48,983 nucleotides of DNA from Marinifilum sp. (lineage in GTDB: Bacteria; UBA9089; CG2-30-40-21): assembly GCA_020717845.1 (NCBI GenBank), contig DYDG01000005.1, forward strand, positions 1 to 48,983, given 5' to 3'. Position 1 is the stretch's first letter. Each line of letters starts with the position of its first letter. Positions 16,485 to 24,848 of the stretch are shown one piece after another. The notes beneath the pieces are model-generated. The model was not told where the DNA came from. It was given only the letters and a program-made list of their open reading frames with translations, and made no database searches. The translations under genes and the position numbers were made by a program.

Positions 16485-17978
16485 ATGACAACAATACTAC
16501 TCATACTAACAACATTATTCATGTTTAGCACCCCTGTTTTTGCAGCAACCGATACTACCAGTGCCACATTCCTGAAGATTGGGGCAGGGGCAAGGGCTGC
16601 TGGTATGGGTGATGCGTTTTGCGGGTTGGCTGATGATGCTTATGCCATGTACTGGAATCCAGCCGGGCTTGGCTTTATCAAGGGCTCAAGGTTTGGGGCA
16701 ACGCACCTTGAGTGGCTTGCCGGGATAAATCAGGAGCAGGTTGGGTTTGTTCAGCAGATTGGGTCAAAAACAGGCTTTGGGATCAACATCAGCCACTTGA
16801 TAGCAAATGACTTTGAACGCACGAACAAGGATGGGATTTTTGGCACATTTGGTGCAGCCAATACACTTCTTGGACTCTCAATAGGCAGGCAGATTGGCAA
16901 TAAATTTTCACTCGGGTTAAACATGAAATATATCCACCTATCTATGGATGATACAGGAGCTGCTGCTTATGGCGTGGACACAGGGATGTTGTGGCAAATA
17001 TCCAGAAGATTGCGGTTTGGCTTAAATGTTCAAAATATTGGCTCAGAGGTAAAATTTATTGAGAATAGTTATCCACTGCCATTCAATATCAAGGCAGGGC
17101 TTAACTACTCTCTTGGCGGGCTGAATATCAACATAGATGCTAATAAGACTCAAGGATTAGAGACAAATGTTCATGCTGGTTGTGAATACCTGCTGGCACA
17201 CACACTTGCTTTGCGTGCAGGGATAAAAAATGAGGTAACATCAGATAAACATGGGAAATCATCAGGAATGACTACAGGTATTACCGCTGGAATGGGGCTG
17301 AAGCTTGGCGGATTTCAGCTGGATTACGCATATGTTCCATATGGATCATTGGATATGACCCATCGGGTGTCATTGTCTGTAAGACGAATGCCTCATGTCC
17401 CCTCATCATCAGAACTGCCGCAGATAGTGACAAAAGAGACAGAAGGGACGAAAGGGACAGAAACATTGCCAGAAGTAACGATTCAAGAACATGCTGAGCC
17501 AGAAACCAAAACAACAGTTGGGAGTGCTACCATAAAGGGAAAGCCTGCTGAGGTAAAGCCTGCTGAGGAGATTAAAGAAAAGTTTGAACGACAGAAAGAT
17601 GGACGAATTATCCTGCCATCGTTTGACATCAGGTTCGATACAGGCCATGCCCTGATAAATGCAGAGCTTTATAAACAATTAGATGCCCTGGCAGAATTTT
17701 TGAACCAGTATCCTCAAATAAGGATACGGATTGAGGGACACACAGATAATCGAGCGATTGATACGCCAGTCTTCCATTCCAATCAAGAGCTTTCTGAAGC
17801 AAGAGCAAAGACCATCTACTGGTATCTTGTCCAGAAAGGGATCCCGTCAGAACGGCTGGAAATAAAGGGATATGCAGACACCAAACCAATTACCTCTAAC
17901 GATACACCAGAAGGTCAGTCTAAGAATCGAAGGGTAGAGGTTGTTATTCTGGAATCGTCACTTCGACAGGCTCAGTAA
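16485..17978 (+). CDS. PorV/PorQ-family outer-membrane barrel fused to an OmpA domain
   Basis: 497 aa. A signal peptide (to about residue 20) is followed by the PorV/PorQ hallmark LKIGAGARAAGMGDAFCGLA and YAMYWNPAGLG, then a beta-barrel of amphipathic strands to about residue 300. A Lys/Glu/Thr-rich linker leads to a C-terminal OmpA peptidoglycan-binding domain (about 375-490: DIRFDTGHALINAELYKQL, IEGHTDNRAI, SEARAKTIYWYL, GYADTKPI, NRRVEVVIL). PorV is the shuttle of type IX secretion that carries cargo bearing a C-terminal sorting domain. A fusion with OmpA would tether it to the cell wall. The last codons (SSLRQAQ, stop) come from a common dispersed repeat, so the natural C-terminus may have been altered. 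Confidence 0.85.
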   Translation: MTTILLILTTLFMFSTPVFAATDTTSATFLKIGAGARAAGMGDAFCGLADDAYAMYWNPAGLGFIKGSRFGATHLEWLAGINQEQVGFVQQIGSKTGFGINISHLIANDFERTNKDGIFGTFGAANTLLGLSIGRQIGNKFSLGLNMKYIHLSMDDTGAAAYGVDTGMLWQISRRLRFGLNVQNIGSEVKFIENSYPLPFNIKAGLNYSLGGLNINIDANKTQGLETNVHAGCEYLLAHTLALRAGIKNEVTSDKHGKSSGMTTGITAGMGLKLGGFQLDYAYVPYGSLDMTHRVSLSVRRMPHVPSSSELPQIVTKETEGTKGTETLPEVTIQEHAEPETKTTVGSATIKGKPAEVKPAEEIKEKFERQKDGRIILPSFDIRFDTGHALINAELYKQLDALAEFLNQYPQIRIRIEGHTDNRAIDTPVFHSNQELSEARAKTIYWYLVQKGIPSERLEIKGYADTKPITSNDTPEGQSKNRRVEVVILESSLRQAQ

Positions 17979-17980
17979 CC
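17957..17980. repeat. Dispersed palindrome supplying the stop codon of the PorV-OmpA gene
   Basis: GTCACTTCGACAGGCTCAGT plus AACC is nearly the reverse complement of 38411-38435 (GGTCACTGAGCTTGTCGAAG plus TGACC). The TAA at 17976-17978 lies inside it. Confidence 0.6.
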
Positions 17981-18295
17981 ACGCCTTATTAACACAGGCA
18001 AATCTTACCCGTGTTGAAAGGCGAGGACAAGGAGGGAGCCCCTCTGTCACCTCGCAGCTACAAAGCATATCAATGGCCATATCAGACATAGTTATCACGC
18101 TTGCTATTAAATGCAACCCCCGCCCCCATTGTTAAGCCCTGTCCCTTTTTTTTAAGAGGGAAGACAGTGGTGCGTGAAAGCGAGAACTTAGATGGGTTGC
18201 GTTTCACTCCACCCATCCTACATCAGAGACATGCTAACGGTGGCAAAAAACTTGAACAAGTATAAAAAAAATATTTATGTATAAAATTTTTTAAT
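17981..18295. other. Intergenic region with palindromic repeats, no gene seen
   Basis: It contains a strong hairpin at 18021-18055 (GCGAGG ... CCTCGC with inner GGAGGG/CCCCTC). It also has a GATGGGTTGCGTTTCACTCC-type palindrome at 18191-18221, a sequence type found scattered in many bacterial genomes. AAAAAACTTGAACAAGTATA (18245-18264) resembles the terminal repeat of the element at 41.2 kb. No open frame looks protein-like. Confidence 0.5.
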
Positions 18296-18324
18296 TTGAC
18301 ATATGGTAATTTTCATGGTATCAT
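18296..18324 (+). promoter_or_regulatory. Putative sigma70 promoter of the sat-aprBA transcription unit
   Basis: TTGACA (18296-18301), 17 bp spacer, TATCAT (18319-18324), 29 bp before the ATG of a small ORF that precedes sat. No comparably good promoter is seen between that ORF and sat, so it probably drives the whole unit as far as the terminator after aprA. Confidence 0.65.
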
Positions 18325-18352
18325 TATAAGACTAATTTTAAGGTGGCTAACT

Positions 18353-18550
18353 ATGACATTAGAAGTAAAGGAGACAAGCATATTGCTTTCGCCAGAAGAG
18401 ATTATGCAGATGATGAGTATTTGCGAGGATGAGGATACGGATGCAGCCATGTTGTTTCTGGAACAGCTGATGAATAGGGTGAAAAAGACTCAGGAAGGGT
18501 TCAGGTCTTTGTATCAACGGGGCGGACATATGGGGGCAGCAAGGTTTTGA
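18353..18550 (+). CDS. Small acidic protein of unknown function upstream of sat
   Basis: 65 aa from ATG 18353 with AAGGTGG 6 nt upstream; a longer in-frame start at 18296 lies inside the promoter and is rejected. The sequence is helical and acidic: SILLSPEEIMQMMSICEDED, then AAMLFLEQLMNRVKKTQEGF. I see no cofactor-binding cysteine pairs or membrane segment, and I do not recognise the family. It is the first gene after a good promoter and precedes sat by 97 bp, so it may be co-transcribed with the sulfate-activation genes. The good ribosome-binding site and composition support a real gene. Confidence 0.6.
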   Translation: MTLEVKETSILLSPEEIMQMMSICEDEDTDAAMLFLEQLMNRVKKTQEGFRSLYQRGGHMGAARF

Positions 18551-18557
18551 GTGTTAG

Positions 18558-18625
18558 GTAAAGACGCAAGATGTTGCGTCTCTACTTTTTATTGGAAAAT
18601 GGCAGGGACAAGCCCTGCAGCTACA
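18558..18625. repeat. Two-hairpin dispersed repeat upstream of sat
   Basis: GTAAAGACGCAAGATGTTGC plus GTCTCTAC (18558-18585) forms one hairpin. GGCAGGGACAAGCCCTGCAG plus CTAC (18601-18624) forms a second. The same pair occurs in reverse orientation at 38594-38655. This copy ends about 10 bp before the ribosome-binding site of sat, so it lies in the sat leader. Confidence 0.7.
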
Positions 18626-18647
18626 TAATTAAAAGGAGGAAATGTGT

Positions 18648-19865
18648 ATGTCAAAATTGGTTGCACCACATGGTGGTGGTAAGCTTAAGCCATTGTTACT
18701 TCATGGTGATGAGCTCAAGGCAGAACGAGAAAAGGCTAAGGGACTGACTCAGATAAAGATGGGTTCAAGGGAAACATCTGACTTAATCATGCTGGGTATT
18801 GGTGCTTTTACGCCATTGGAAGGGTTCATGGGGTATGAAGACTGGAAGGGTGTTTGCGAGAATATGACCCTGTCTACTGGTGTTTTCTGGCCAATCCCGA
18901 TTACCCTGTCAACTACTAAGGGACAGGCAGACAGCTTATCAATTGGCGAAGAGATTGCCTTGATTGATGAAGAAACAGCTGAATTAATGGGGACCATGAA
19001 GATAACCGAAAAATATTCCATTGATAAGGAATATGAATGCAAACAGGTGTTTAGAACAAATGATATCGAACATCCAGGTGTGCAAAAGGTTATGTCTCAG
19101 GAAGAGGTAAACCTTGCCGGAACAGTAAAGGTATTGAATGAGCTTCATTATCCAGAGGAGTTTGGTGCTAAGTATATGCGTCCAGAACAGACCCGAGCAG
19201 TTTTCCAGGAAAAAGGCTGGAGCTCAGTGGCTGCATTGCAATTGCGAAACCCGATGCATCGTGCCCATGAGCACCTGGCAAAGATAGCTATTGAGATTTG
19301 CGATGGGCTACTTATCCACCAATTGGTTGGCAAACTCAAAGAAGGGGATATCCCTGCTGATGTTAGGGTAAGGGCAATTGACCGTTTGGTTGAGGGATAT
19401 TTTGTTAAAGATACCTGTATTCAGGGTGTTTACCCCATGGAGATGAGATATGCAGGTCCTCGTGAGGCATTGCTTCATGCTGTTTTTAGACAGAACTATG
19501 GCTGCAGCTATCTGTTGATCGGAAGGGATCATGCAGGTGTAGGCAACTATTATGGCCCATACGATGCTCAGCGAATCTTTGACGAGATACCGGCTGATGC
19601 CCTCTTGATTAAGCCGCTTAAGATTGATATGACCTTCTATTGCCTTAAGTGCGATGGCATGGCCTCTACCAAGACATGCCCTCATGATGTGAACGATAGG
19701 GTAAACCTGAGCGGAACAATGCTGAGAAAGATGTTGTCTGAGGATCAGCCGCTCCCAGATCACTTCAGCAGACCTGAGGTAGCAGAGGTATTGAAGGAGT
19801 ATTATGCAGCATTAGACCAAAAGGTTGAGATTAAGCTGCATAAGCATGCACTTGGACAGAAGTAG
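18648..19865 (+). CDS. sat: Sulfate adenylyltransferase (ATP sulfurylase), dissimilatory type
   Basis: 405 aa. The ATG at 18648 is chosen because AAAGGAGG ends 8 nt before it; ATG 18642 is too close. The enzyme makes APS and pyrophosphate from sulfate and ATP, the first step of dissimilatory sulfate reduction, or runs in reverse during sulfur oxidation. The ATP-sulfurylase signatures are present: [15 protein letters not shown] with the HxxH-like nucleotide site, and [21 protein letters not shown] cysteine-containing segment, [15 protein letters not shown], follows. Length is normal for the homo-oligomeric family of sulfate reducers, and there is no APS-kinase fusion. It is followed by aprB and aprA, the classical order. 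Confidence 0.97.
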   Translation: MSKLVAPHGGGKLKPLLLHGDELKAEREKAKGLTQIKMGSRETSDLIMLGIGAFTPLEGFMGYEDWKGVCENMTLSTGVFWPIPITLSTTKGQADSLSIGEEIALIDEETAELMGTMKITEKYSIDKEYECKQVFRTNDIEHPGVQKVMSQEEVNLAGTVKVLNELHYPEEFGAKYMRPEQTRAVFQEKGWSSVAALQLRNPMHRAHEHLAKIAIEICDGLLIHQLVGKLKEGDIPADVRVRAIDRLVEGYFVKDTCIQGVYPMEMRYAGPREALLHAVFRQNYGCSYLLIGRDHAGVGNYYGPYDAQRIFDEIPADALLIKPLKIDMTFYCLKCDGMASTKTCPHDVNDRVNLSGTMLRKMLSEDQPLPDHFSRPEVAEVLKEYYAALDQKVEIKLHKHALGQK

Positions 19866-19883
19866 TAATAAATAGATTGTAGA

Positions 19884-19914
19884 CTGTTAGGGAGGGAAAG
19901 TGATAACCTAACAG
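19884..19914 (+). repeat. Hairpin between sat and aprB
   Basis: CTGTTAGG (19884-19891) pairs with CCTAACAG (19907-19914). No T-run follows, so read-through into aprB is expected. A related palindrome follows the DUF2723 gene at about 46364-46411. Confidence 0.5.
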
Positions 19915-20002
19915 CCTTCAGCCTAAACACCTTACAAAGGAGGTGGGTTAAAAACAAGAGGATAGAAAAAGTTGATTTGTTATTAAATAAAGGAGGTTTC
20001 GT

Positions 20003-20434
20003 ATGCCAAGTTTTGTAATTGCAGAAAAATGTGATGGCTGCAAGGGACAGGATAAGACTGCATGTCAGTATATTTGTCCAAATGATTTGATGAGATTGAA
20101 CGAGGAAAAGACCAAGGGATTTAACCAGGAGCCTGAGCAGTGCTGGGAGTGTTATTCTTGTGCCAAGATATGTCCTCAGCAGGCAGTAGAGATTAGGGCT
20201 TATGCAGACATTGTCCCGCTGGGTGGAAAGGTTCTTCCAATGAGAGGAACAGATTCCATTATGTGGACAATACAGTTCAGAGATGGTAGTATAAAGAGGT
20301 TTAAGTTTCCTATACGGACAACAGCAGAAGGCTCTATCAAGCCTTATGAAGGGACACCCCAGCCAACAGAGGCTGACCTTAAGACAAATAATCTCTTTAC
20401 CGAAATAGGAAAAACACTTCCTACAATAGCATAG
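20003..20434 (+). CDS. aprB: Adenylylsulfate (APS) reductase, beta subunit
   Basis: 143 aa with AAAGGAGG upstream of the ATG. It is the ferredoxin-like electron-transfer subunit of APS reductase. Two 4Fe-4S sites are visible: EKCDGCKGQDKTACQYICP near the start, and QCWECYSCAKICPQQAVEIR at about residues 48-65. A beta-rich C-terminal part (VPLGGKVLPMRGTDSIMW) follows and wraps around the alpha subunit in known structures. It passes electrons to the FAD of AprA, which lies 71 bp downstream. Length and cysteine spacing are typical. Confidence 0.97.
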   Translation: MPSFVIAEKCDGCKGQDKTACQYICPNDLMRLNEEKTKGFNQEPEQCWECYSCAKICPQQAVEIRAYADIVPLGGKVLPMRGTDSIMWTIQFRDGSIKRFKFPIRTTAEGSIKPYEGTPQPTEADLKTNNLFTEIGKTLPTIA

Positions 20435-20505
20435 GATGAAAGAGGTTTTGGAAGAGGTTGGAAGAGGTTAAAAAAAAGCTAAAATTACTTAAGAGGAGGA
20501 AATAG

Positions 20506-22428
20506 ATGTCTGTTGTAACTGCAGAGAATTCACATTTTTGTAAAGATCCGCAAATAGTCCAGATAGAGACAGATCTTTTGATTATTGGTGGCGGTATGGC
20601 TGCCTGTGGTGCCGCATATGAGGCAAAGAAATGGGCTCCAGAGGGTATGAAGATTACATTGGTAGATAAAGCAGCTATGGAAAGAAGCGGTGCTGTTGCC
20701 CAGGGACTTTCAGCTATTAATACCTATCTTGGTCAAAATACACCTGAAGATTATGTTCGCATGGTTTCAAACGATTTAATGGGTGTGGTCCGTGATGACC
20801 TTATCTATGATGTTGGTAGACATGTGGACGATAGTGTTCATAAATTTGAGGAATGGGGACTGCCTATATGGAAACAACATGGAGATGAAGATAAAACACT
20901 CGAGCAGGGTGGACAACCTGTTAGATCTGGTAAATGGCAGGTCATGATCAATGGTGAGTCATATAAAACCATTGTGGCTGAATCGGCTAAGACATCCATT
21001 GGTATGGATAATATCTATGAAAGGGTGTTTATTGTTAAGCTGTTGCTGGATGAAAAACAAGAAAACAGAATAGCTGGTGCAGTCGGATTTAGCGTCCGAG
21101 AAAACAAAATTTATATCTTCAAGGCAAAGGCTATCATGATGGCCTGCGGCGGTGCGGTCAATATCTTCAGACCAAGACAGTCAACCGGTGAGGGTATGGG
21201 CAGGGCATGGTATCCTGTTTGGAATGCAGGCTCTACCTACACTATGGCTGCACAGGTTGGTGCTGAGTTGACCATGATGGAAAACCGCTTTGTGCCAGCA
21301 AGATTTAAGGATGGGGCAGGTCCGGTTGGTGCATGGTTCTTGCTGTTTAAGGCAAAGGCAGTCAATTCACTTGGTGAGGATTATTGCGTAAAGAATGCAG
21401 CCATGCTTCAGGATTATCTGCCTTATGGTAATTCTAAGGTTACTCCAACATGTTTAAGAAATCACCAGATGCTTAAAGAAATACGTGAAGGTAGAGGTCC
21501 TATTTACATGGATACACCTACTGCCATGAAAAACCTCTTTGAGTCATATGGTAATGATAAAAAGAAATGCAAGGAGCTTGAGTCAGAGGCATGGGAAGAC
21601 TTCCTTGATATGTGCGTTGGTCAGGCAGGCTTCTGGGCTGGAATGAATATTGCCCCTGAGTTAAAGGGATCAGAGCTTATGCCAACTGAGCCATATCTGC
21701 TTGGTTCTCACTCTGGTTGCTGCGGTCTATGGGTAAGCGGACCAGATGATGTTTCTCCAGCTGAATGGCACTGGGGTTATAACCGTATGACAACCGTTAA
21801 CGGCTTGTTTACTGCTGGTGATGGTGTGGGTGCATCAGGTCATAAGTTCTCATCAGGCTCACATGCTGAGGGAAGGCTTGCCGCCAAGTCAGCGGTCAAG
21901 TTTATTCTTGATAACAACACCAATCCAACAATTACTCAGGATCCTAAGGTATTGGCTGATGAGATATATCTGCCATTCCACAACTATGAAACACATAAGG
22001 GATATTCGGTTGACCCGGAGATTAATCCAAACTATATTAAGCCAAAGATGCTGCTCTTCAGGCTTAATAAGATCATGGATGAATACGGTGGCGGCTGTGG
22101 AACATCTTATGTTACTGGTGGGAAAATGTTGGAGAAGGCATTGGAGCTTCTTGATATTCTTAAGGAAGACGCTACGAAGCTGGCAGCCAGAGATCTTCAT
22201 GAATTAATGAGATGCTGGGAGAATTACCATCGTATCTGGACCGCAGAGGCACATTTGCGGCATATCGTGTTCCGTCAGGAATCAAGATACCCTGGATTCT
22301 ATTACAGATCTGACTTTAACCTGATTGATGATGCTAACTGGAAGTGCTTTGTCAATTCTAAGGTGGATCCAAAGACACATCAGTGGACAATGATGAAAAA
22401 GGCACATAAGGATTTGGTGTCTAAGTAA
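20506..22428 (+). CDS. aprA: Adenylylsulfate (APS) reductase, alpha subunit
   Basis: 640 aa, with AAGAGGAGGAAATAG before the ATG. It is the FAD subunit that interconverts APS with sulfite and AMP. The FAD-binding start is DLLIIGGGMAACGAAYEAKK. Other conserved stretches are RSGAVAQGLSAINTYLG, FMVNG-type MINGESYKTIVAE, MMENRFVPARFKDGAGPVGA, and GLFTAGDGVGASGHKFSSGS near residue 445. It belongs to the fumarate-reductase-like flavoprotein family. Length and motifs match AprA of sulfate reducers. An intrinsic terminator follows the stop, so the sat-aprBA unit probably ends here and qmoA is not co-transcribed by default. Sequence alone does not tell me whether the enzyme works reductively or oxidatively. 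Confidence 0.97.
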   Translation: MSVVTAENSHFCKDPQIVQIETDLLIIGGGMAACGAAYEAKKWAPEGMKITLVDKAAMERSGAVAQGLSAINTYLGQNTPEDYVRMVSNDLMGVVRDDLIYDVGRHVDDSVHKFEEWGLPIWKQHGDEDKTLEQGGQPVRSGKWQVMINGESYKTIVAESAKTSIGMDNIYERVFIVKLLLDEKQENRIAGAVGFSVRENKIYIFKAKAIMMACGGAVNIFRPRQSTGEGMGRAWYPVWNAGSTYTMAAQVGAELTMMENRFVPARFKDGAGPVGAWFLLFKAKAVNSLGEDYCVKNAAMLQDYLPYGNSKVTPTCLRNHQMLKEIREGRGPIYMDTPTAMKNLFESYGNDKKKCKELESEAWEDFLDMCVGQAGFWAGMNIAPELKGSELMPTEPYLLGSHSGCCGLWVSGPDDVSPAEWHWGYNRMTTVNGLFTAGDGVGASGHKFSSGSHAEGRLAAKSAVKFILDNNTNPTITQDPKVLADEIYLPFHNYETHKGYSVDPEINPNYIKPKMLLFRLNKIMDEYGGGCGTSYVTGGKMLEKALELLDILKEDATKLAARDLHELMRCWENYHRIWTAEAHLRHIVFRQESRYPGFYYRSDFNLIDDANWKCFVNSKVDPKTHQWTMMKKAHKDLVSK

Positions 22429-22449
22429 GTGATTGTCCGGTAATCGGTT

Positions 22450-22489
22450 GCAGGGGTAAGGGATTATCTCTTGCCCCTGCTTGTTTTTT
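22450..22489 (+). terminator. Rho-independent terminator after aprA
   Basis: GCAGGGGTAAG (22450-22460) pairs with CTTGCCCCTGC (22470-22480, one G-T pair) around a 9 nt loop, followed by TTGTTTTTT. This is the clearest intrinsic terminator in the window, 22 bp after the aprA stop. Confidence 0.85.
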
Positions 22490-22518
22490 GGATGGTGTCT
22501 GAAATTAGCTAAAAGTTT

Positions 22519-22646
22519 GCCACAAAGGCACTAAGATGCACAAAGAAAATTTTAAAGCACTCATTAAAGATAGAATGAAAAAAATGAAACGGATAATTTT
22601 ATAAGATATATCTTAGAGAACCTTTGTGTCTTAGTGCCTTTGTGGC
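22519..22646. mobile_element. MITE-like element, GCCACAAAGGCACTAAGA family, copy 1
   Basis: GCCACAAAGGCACTAAGATG (22519-22538) is the reverse complement of the right end CTTTGTGTCTTAGTGCCTTT plus GTGGC (22622-22646), allowing a 2-base gap. The interior (CATTAAAGATAGAATG, TTTTATAAGATATATCTTAG) is shared with copy 2 at 27672-27789. No coding capacity. It lies between aprA and hicB. Confidence 0.7.
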
Positions 22647-22814
22647 AGAAATTATCCGGCAACTAACAAGCTAAGCTATTCTCAGACACCACCGTTTTTT
22701 GTAATGAATTTAGTTATTTTTGGACACTACTGAAAATCGAATGTAATCAGTCGGTCATTGGTATAGAACGGTGGACAACCACAATCTCCTCATGAAGGAG
22801 GAAAATATAATCAT

Positions 22815-23024
22815 ATGAAATACAAGGTAAATTTCAAAAAAACTGATGAAGGTTATGCTGTATGGGTGCCTGGTCTTCCAGGTTGTTGGTCACAGGGAAA
22901 AACAGAAGAAGAATCTTTAGAAAATATTAGTGATGCTATACGATCTTATCTGGAAACCGTTGAAGAACTAAACAGAGACAAGGAGACACGGTATGTAGAG
23001 GTTAGAGAGGTAAGTTATGCCTAA
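22815..23024 (+). CDS. hicB: HicB family antitoxin
   Basis: 69 aa. The partial RNase-H-like fold of HicB is shown by KVNFKKTDEGYAVWVPGLPG and CWSQGKTEEESLENISDAIR. There is no C-terminal DNA-binding extension, so this is the short form. The ribosome-binding site AGGAGG is partly paired with an upstream CTCCT (22786-22790) around CATGA, so initiation may be modulated by a small hairpin. It overlaps hicA by 8 bp. It has been placed between the apr genes and qmoA, which are usually neighbours. Confidence 0.85.
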   Translation: MKYKVNFKKTDEGYAVWVPGLPGCWSQGKTEEESLENISDAIRSYLETVEELNRDKETRYVEVREVSYA

Positions 23025-23229
23025 TCTGCCTGGAATAAATCACCATCGAGCTGTAAGAGCTTTGGAAAAAGTAGGTTTTTGGATTGCAAGAGAAGGAAAG
23101 CATATAACAATGACTAACGGAGAGCGAATTATTACTATTCCAAGAGCAAATCCAGTTGACGCTTATACAATGGGTGGTATTGTTAAAGATGCAGGTCTTA
23201 GTATTGAAGAATTTAAGAAACTTTTATGA
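23017..23229 (+). CDS. hicA: HicA family toxin (mRNA interferase)
   Basis: 70 aa. It has a double-stranded-RNA-binding-like fold with NHHRAVRALEKVGFWIAREG followed by KHITMTNGERIITIP and the usual HicA helix-strand order. HicA cleaves translated mRNA; the catalytic His is in the GKHITM segment. The order hicB-hicA with an 8 bp overlap is a common variant. qmoA starts 21 bp later, so transcription from the module could read into qmoA. Length is normal and there is no sign of decay. Confidence 0.85.
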   Translation: MPNLPGINHHRAVRALEKVGFWIAREGKHITMTNGERIITIPRANPVDAYTMGGIVKDAGLSIEEFKKLL

Positions 23230-23250
23230 ATTTGAAAAAGAGGTGAAACA

Positions 23251-24468
23251 ATGGCTAAGGATATTTTAGTAATTGGTGGTGGAATTAGTGGAATAACAGC
23301 TGCGGTTGAAGCAGCTGAGACAGGATACAATGTTATCCTGGTTGAGAAGAATCCATATCTTGGCGGCAGGGTTGTCCAGATGAACCGTTATTTTCCAAAG
23401 CTTTGTCCACCCTACTGCGGGATGGAGATAAACCTTCGCCGTATTAAAACAAACAACAGGATTAAATATCATACCCTTACAGATGTAGAAAAAATTAGCG
23501 GGCAAGATGGGAATTATGAGGTTACACTGCGGACTCAGCCACGGTTTGTTTCGCACAAATGTACTGCTTGTGGAGAATGCGTCAAGGTATGCCCTGCAGA
23601 ACGTTCGGATGCGTTTAACCTTGGTCTAAACTCCACTAAAGCTATCTATCTTCCTCATCAATTAGCCTTTCCGTATAACTATGTAATTGACGAAAAAGCC
23701 TGTGCAAAATGTGGTTCTTGCGTTGATGCCTGTAAGTATGGTGCCATTAACCTTGAGATGCAGGTGGAAACTAAGAAAATCAATGTTGGCTCAATTGTTG
23801 TCGCTACCGGCTGGCAGCCGTATGATGCTGCACGAATTGATAACCTTGGCTTTGGCAAATATAAAGATGTGATTACCAATATGATGATGGAACGGCTGGC
23901 AGCTCCAAATGGTCCAACTTGTGGCAAGATTCTCAGGCCATCAGACCAGAAGGAGCCGAAACGAGTGGCATTTGTGCAGTGTGCTGGCTCACGTGATGAA
24001 AACCATCTGGCATATTGCTCGGCTGTATGCTGTCTGGCATCATTGAAACAGATTACGTATGTGCGTGAAAATATTCCTGATGCTGAAACTTATATGTTCT
24101 ACATCGATGTCCGAACACCCGGCAAGTATGAGGAATTCTATACAAAGGTCAATTCCGATGAAAAGGTTCACCTGATCAAAGGCAAGGTGGCTTCGGTTGA
24201 ACAGGATGGTGATGGCTTGATTGTTGTGGCTGAGGATATATTGTCCGGGGTAAAGAGCCGGGTAAATGTTGATTTAGTGGTTCTGGCCTGCGGGATGCAG
24301 CCAACAAATGGGTTGTCGGCAAATATTAATCGTGATAAGAATGGGTTTATCAGTCTTGAACAAGGCAAAGGAATTTATGCATCTGGTGTAGCCAAAAAAC
24401 CACAGGATGTCTCCTCATCTGTTCAGGATGCTACTGGTGCAGCACTGAAGGCTATTCAGAGTAGATAG
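23251..24468 (+). CDS. qmoA: Quinone-interacting membrane-bound oxidoreductase subunit A
   Basis: 405 aa, with AGAGGTG before the ATG. It is a cytosolic HdrA-like flavoprotein of the Qmo complex, which exchanges electrons between the quinone pool and APS reductase. The FAD fold starts at ILVIGGGISGITAAVEAAET. NPYLGGRVVQMNRYFPKLCP follows, and two 4Fe-4S motifs are seen, CTACGECVKVCP and CAKCGSCVDACK. Further conserved stretches are FVQCAGSRDENHLAYCS and VLACGMQP. The length suits QmoA rather than the longer HdrA. It is separated from qmoB by 3.3 kb of small modules, unlike the usual contiguous qmoABC. Confidence 0.93.
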   Translation: MAKDILVIGGGISGITAAVEAAETGYNVILVEKNPYLGGRVVQMNRYFPKLCPPYCGMEINLRRIKTNNRIKYHTLTDVEKISGQDGNYEVTLRTQPRFVSHKCTACGECVKVCPAERSDAFNLGLNSTKAIYLPHQLAFPYNYVIDEKACAKCGSCVDACKYGAINLEMQVETKKINVGSIVVATGWQPYDAARIDNLGFGKYKDVITNMMMERLAAPNGPTCGKILRPSDQKEPKRVAFVQCAGSRDENHLAYCSAVCCLASLKQITYVRENIPDAETYMFYIDVRTPGKYEEFYTKVNSDEKVHLIKGKVASVEQDGDGLIVVAEDILSGVKSRVNVDLVVLACGMQPTNGLSANINRDKNGFISLEQGKGIYASGVAKKPQDVSSSVQDATGAALKAIQSR

Positions 24469-24557
24469 GTGGTGATAAAATCAATATGGCTTAACATCCT
24501 AATTGCTCAGATCGCCAAATTTTGATAGCCAATTTTATCCAATGAGGTGAATGACTG

Positions 24558-24848
24558 ATGGAAAAAGCTGTTTTAACGAGAGAATTAGATAAGATTATCA
24601 ATATTAGTAAAGATTTTGGTGCGGAAACAGTGCTATTGTTCGGTTCTTGTCTTGATGGGGTTGAATTGGCACAAGATATTGATATAGCAGTAAAAGGAGT
24701 TAAACCAGAAAGATTTTTCGAGATGTATGGTAAGATTTTAGGTGCGGTAGATACTGAAATAGACCTGATTCCATTAGAATACGCAAGAGAACATTTTTCT
24801 AAACGTATTTTAGAAAAAGGAAGATTAATATATGGAAAAAAAGTATGA
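24558..24848 (+). CDS. Minimal nucleotidyltransferase (MNT), MntA-like
   Basis: 96 aa. The nucleotidyltransferase core is visible in ETVLLFGSCLDGVELAQDID, with the GS motif and the two metal-binding aspartates (DID), plus a later acidic strand in DTEIDLIP. MNT proteins paired with HEPN proteins act as antitoxins that AMPylate the HEPN toxin. The next gene overlaps by 17 bp and encodes a HEPN-like protein, as expected. The ribosome-binding site is AGGTGA, 8 nt upstream. It is the first gene of the cluster that separates qmoA from qmoB. Confidence 0.85.
   Translation: MEKAVLTRELDKIINISKDFGAETVLLFGSCLDGVELAQDIDIAVKGVKPERFFEMYGKILGAVDTEIDLIPLEYAREHFSKRILEKGRLIYGKKV

Noticed and set aside
18021-18055. 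Strong hairpin after the PorV-OmpA gene considered as a terminator
   Set aside because: The stem is good but no T-run follows on either strand, so it fits a dispersed palindrome better.
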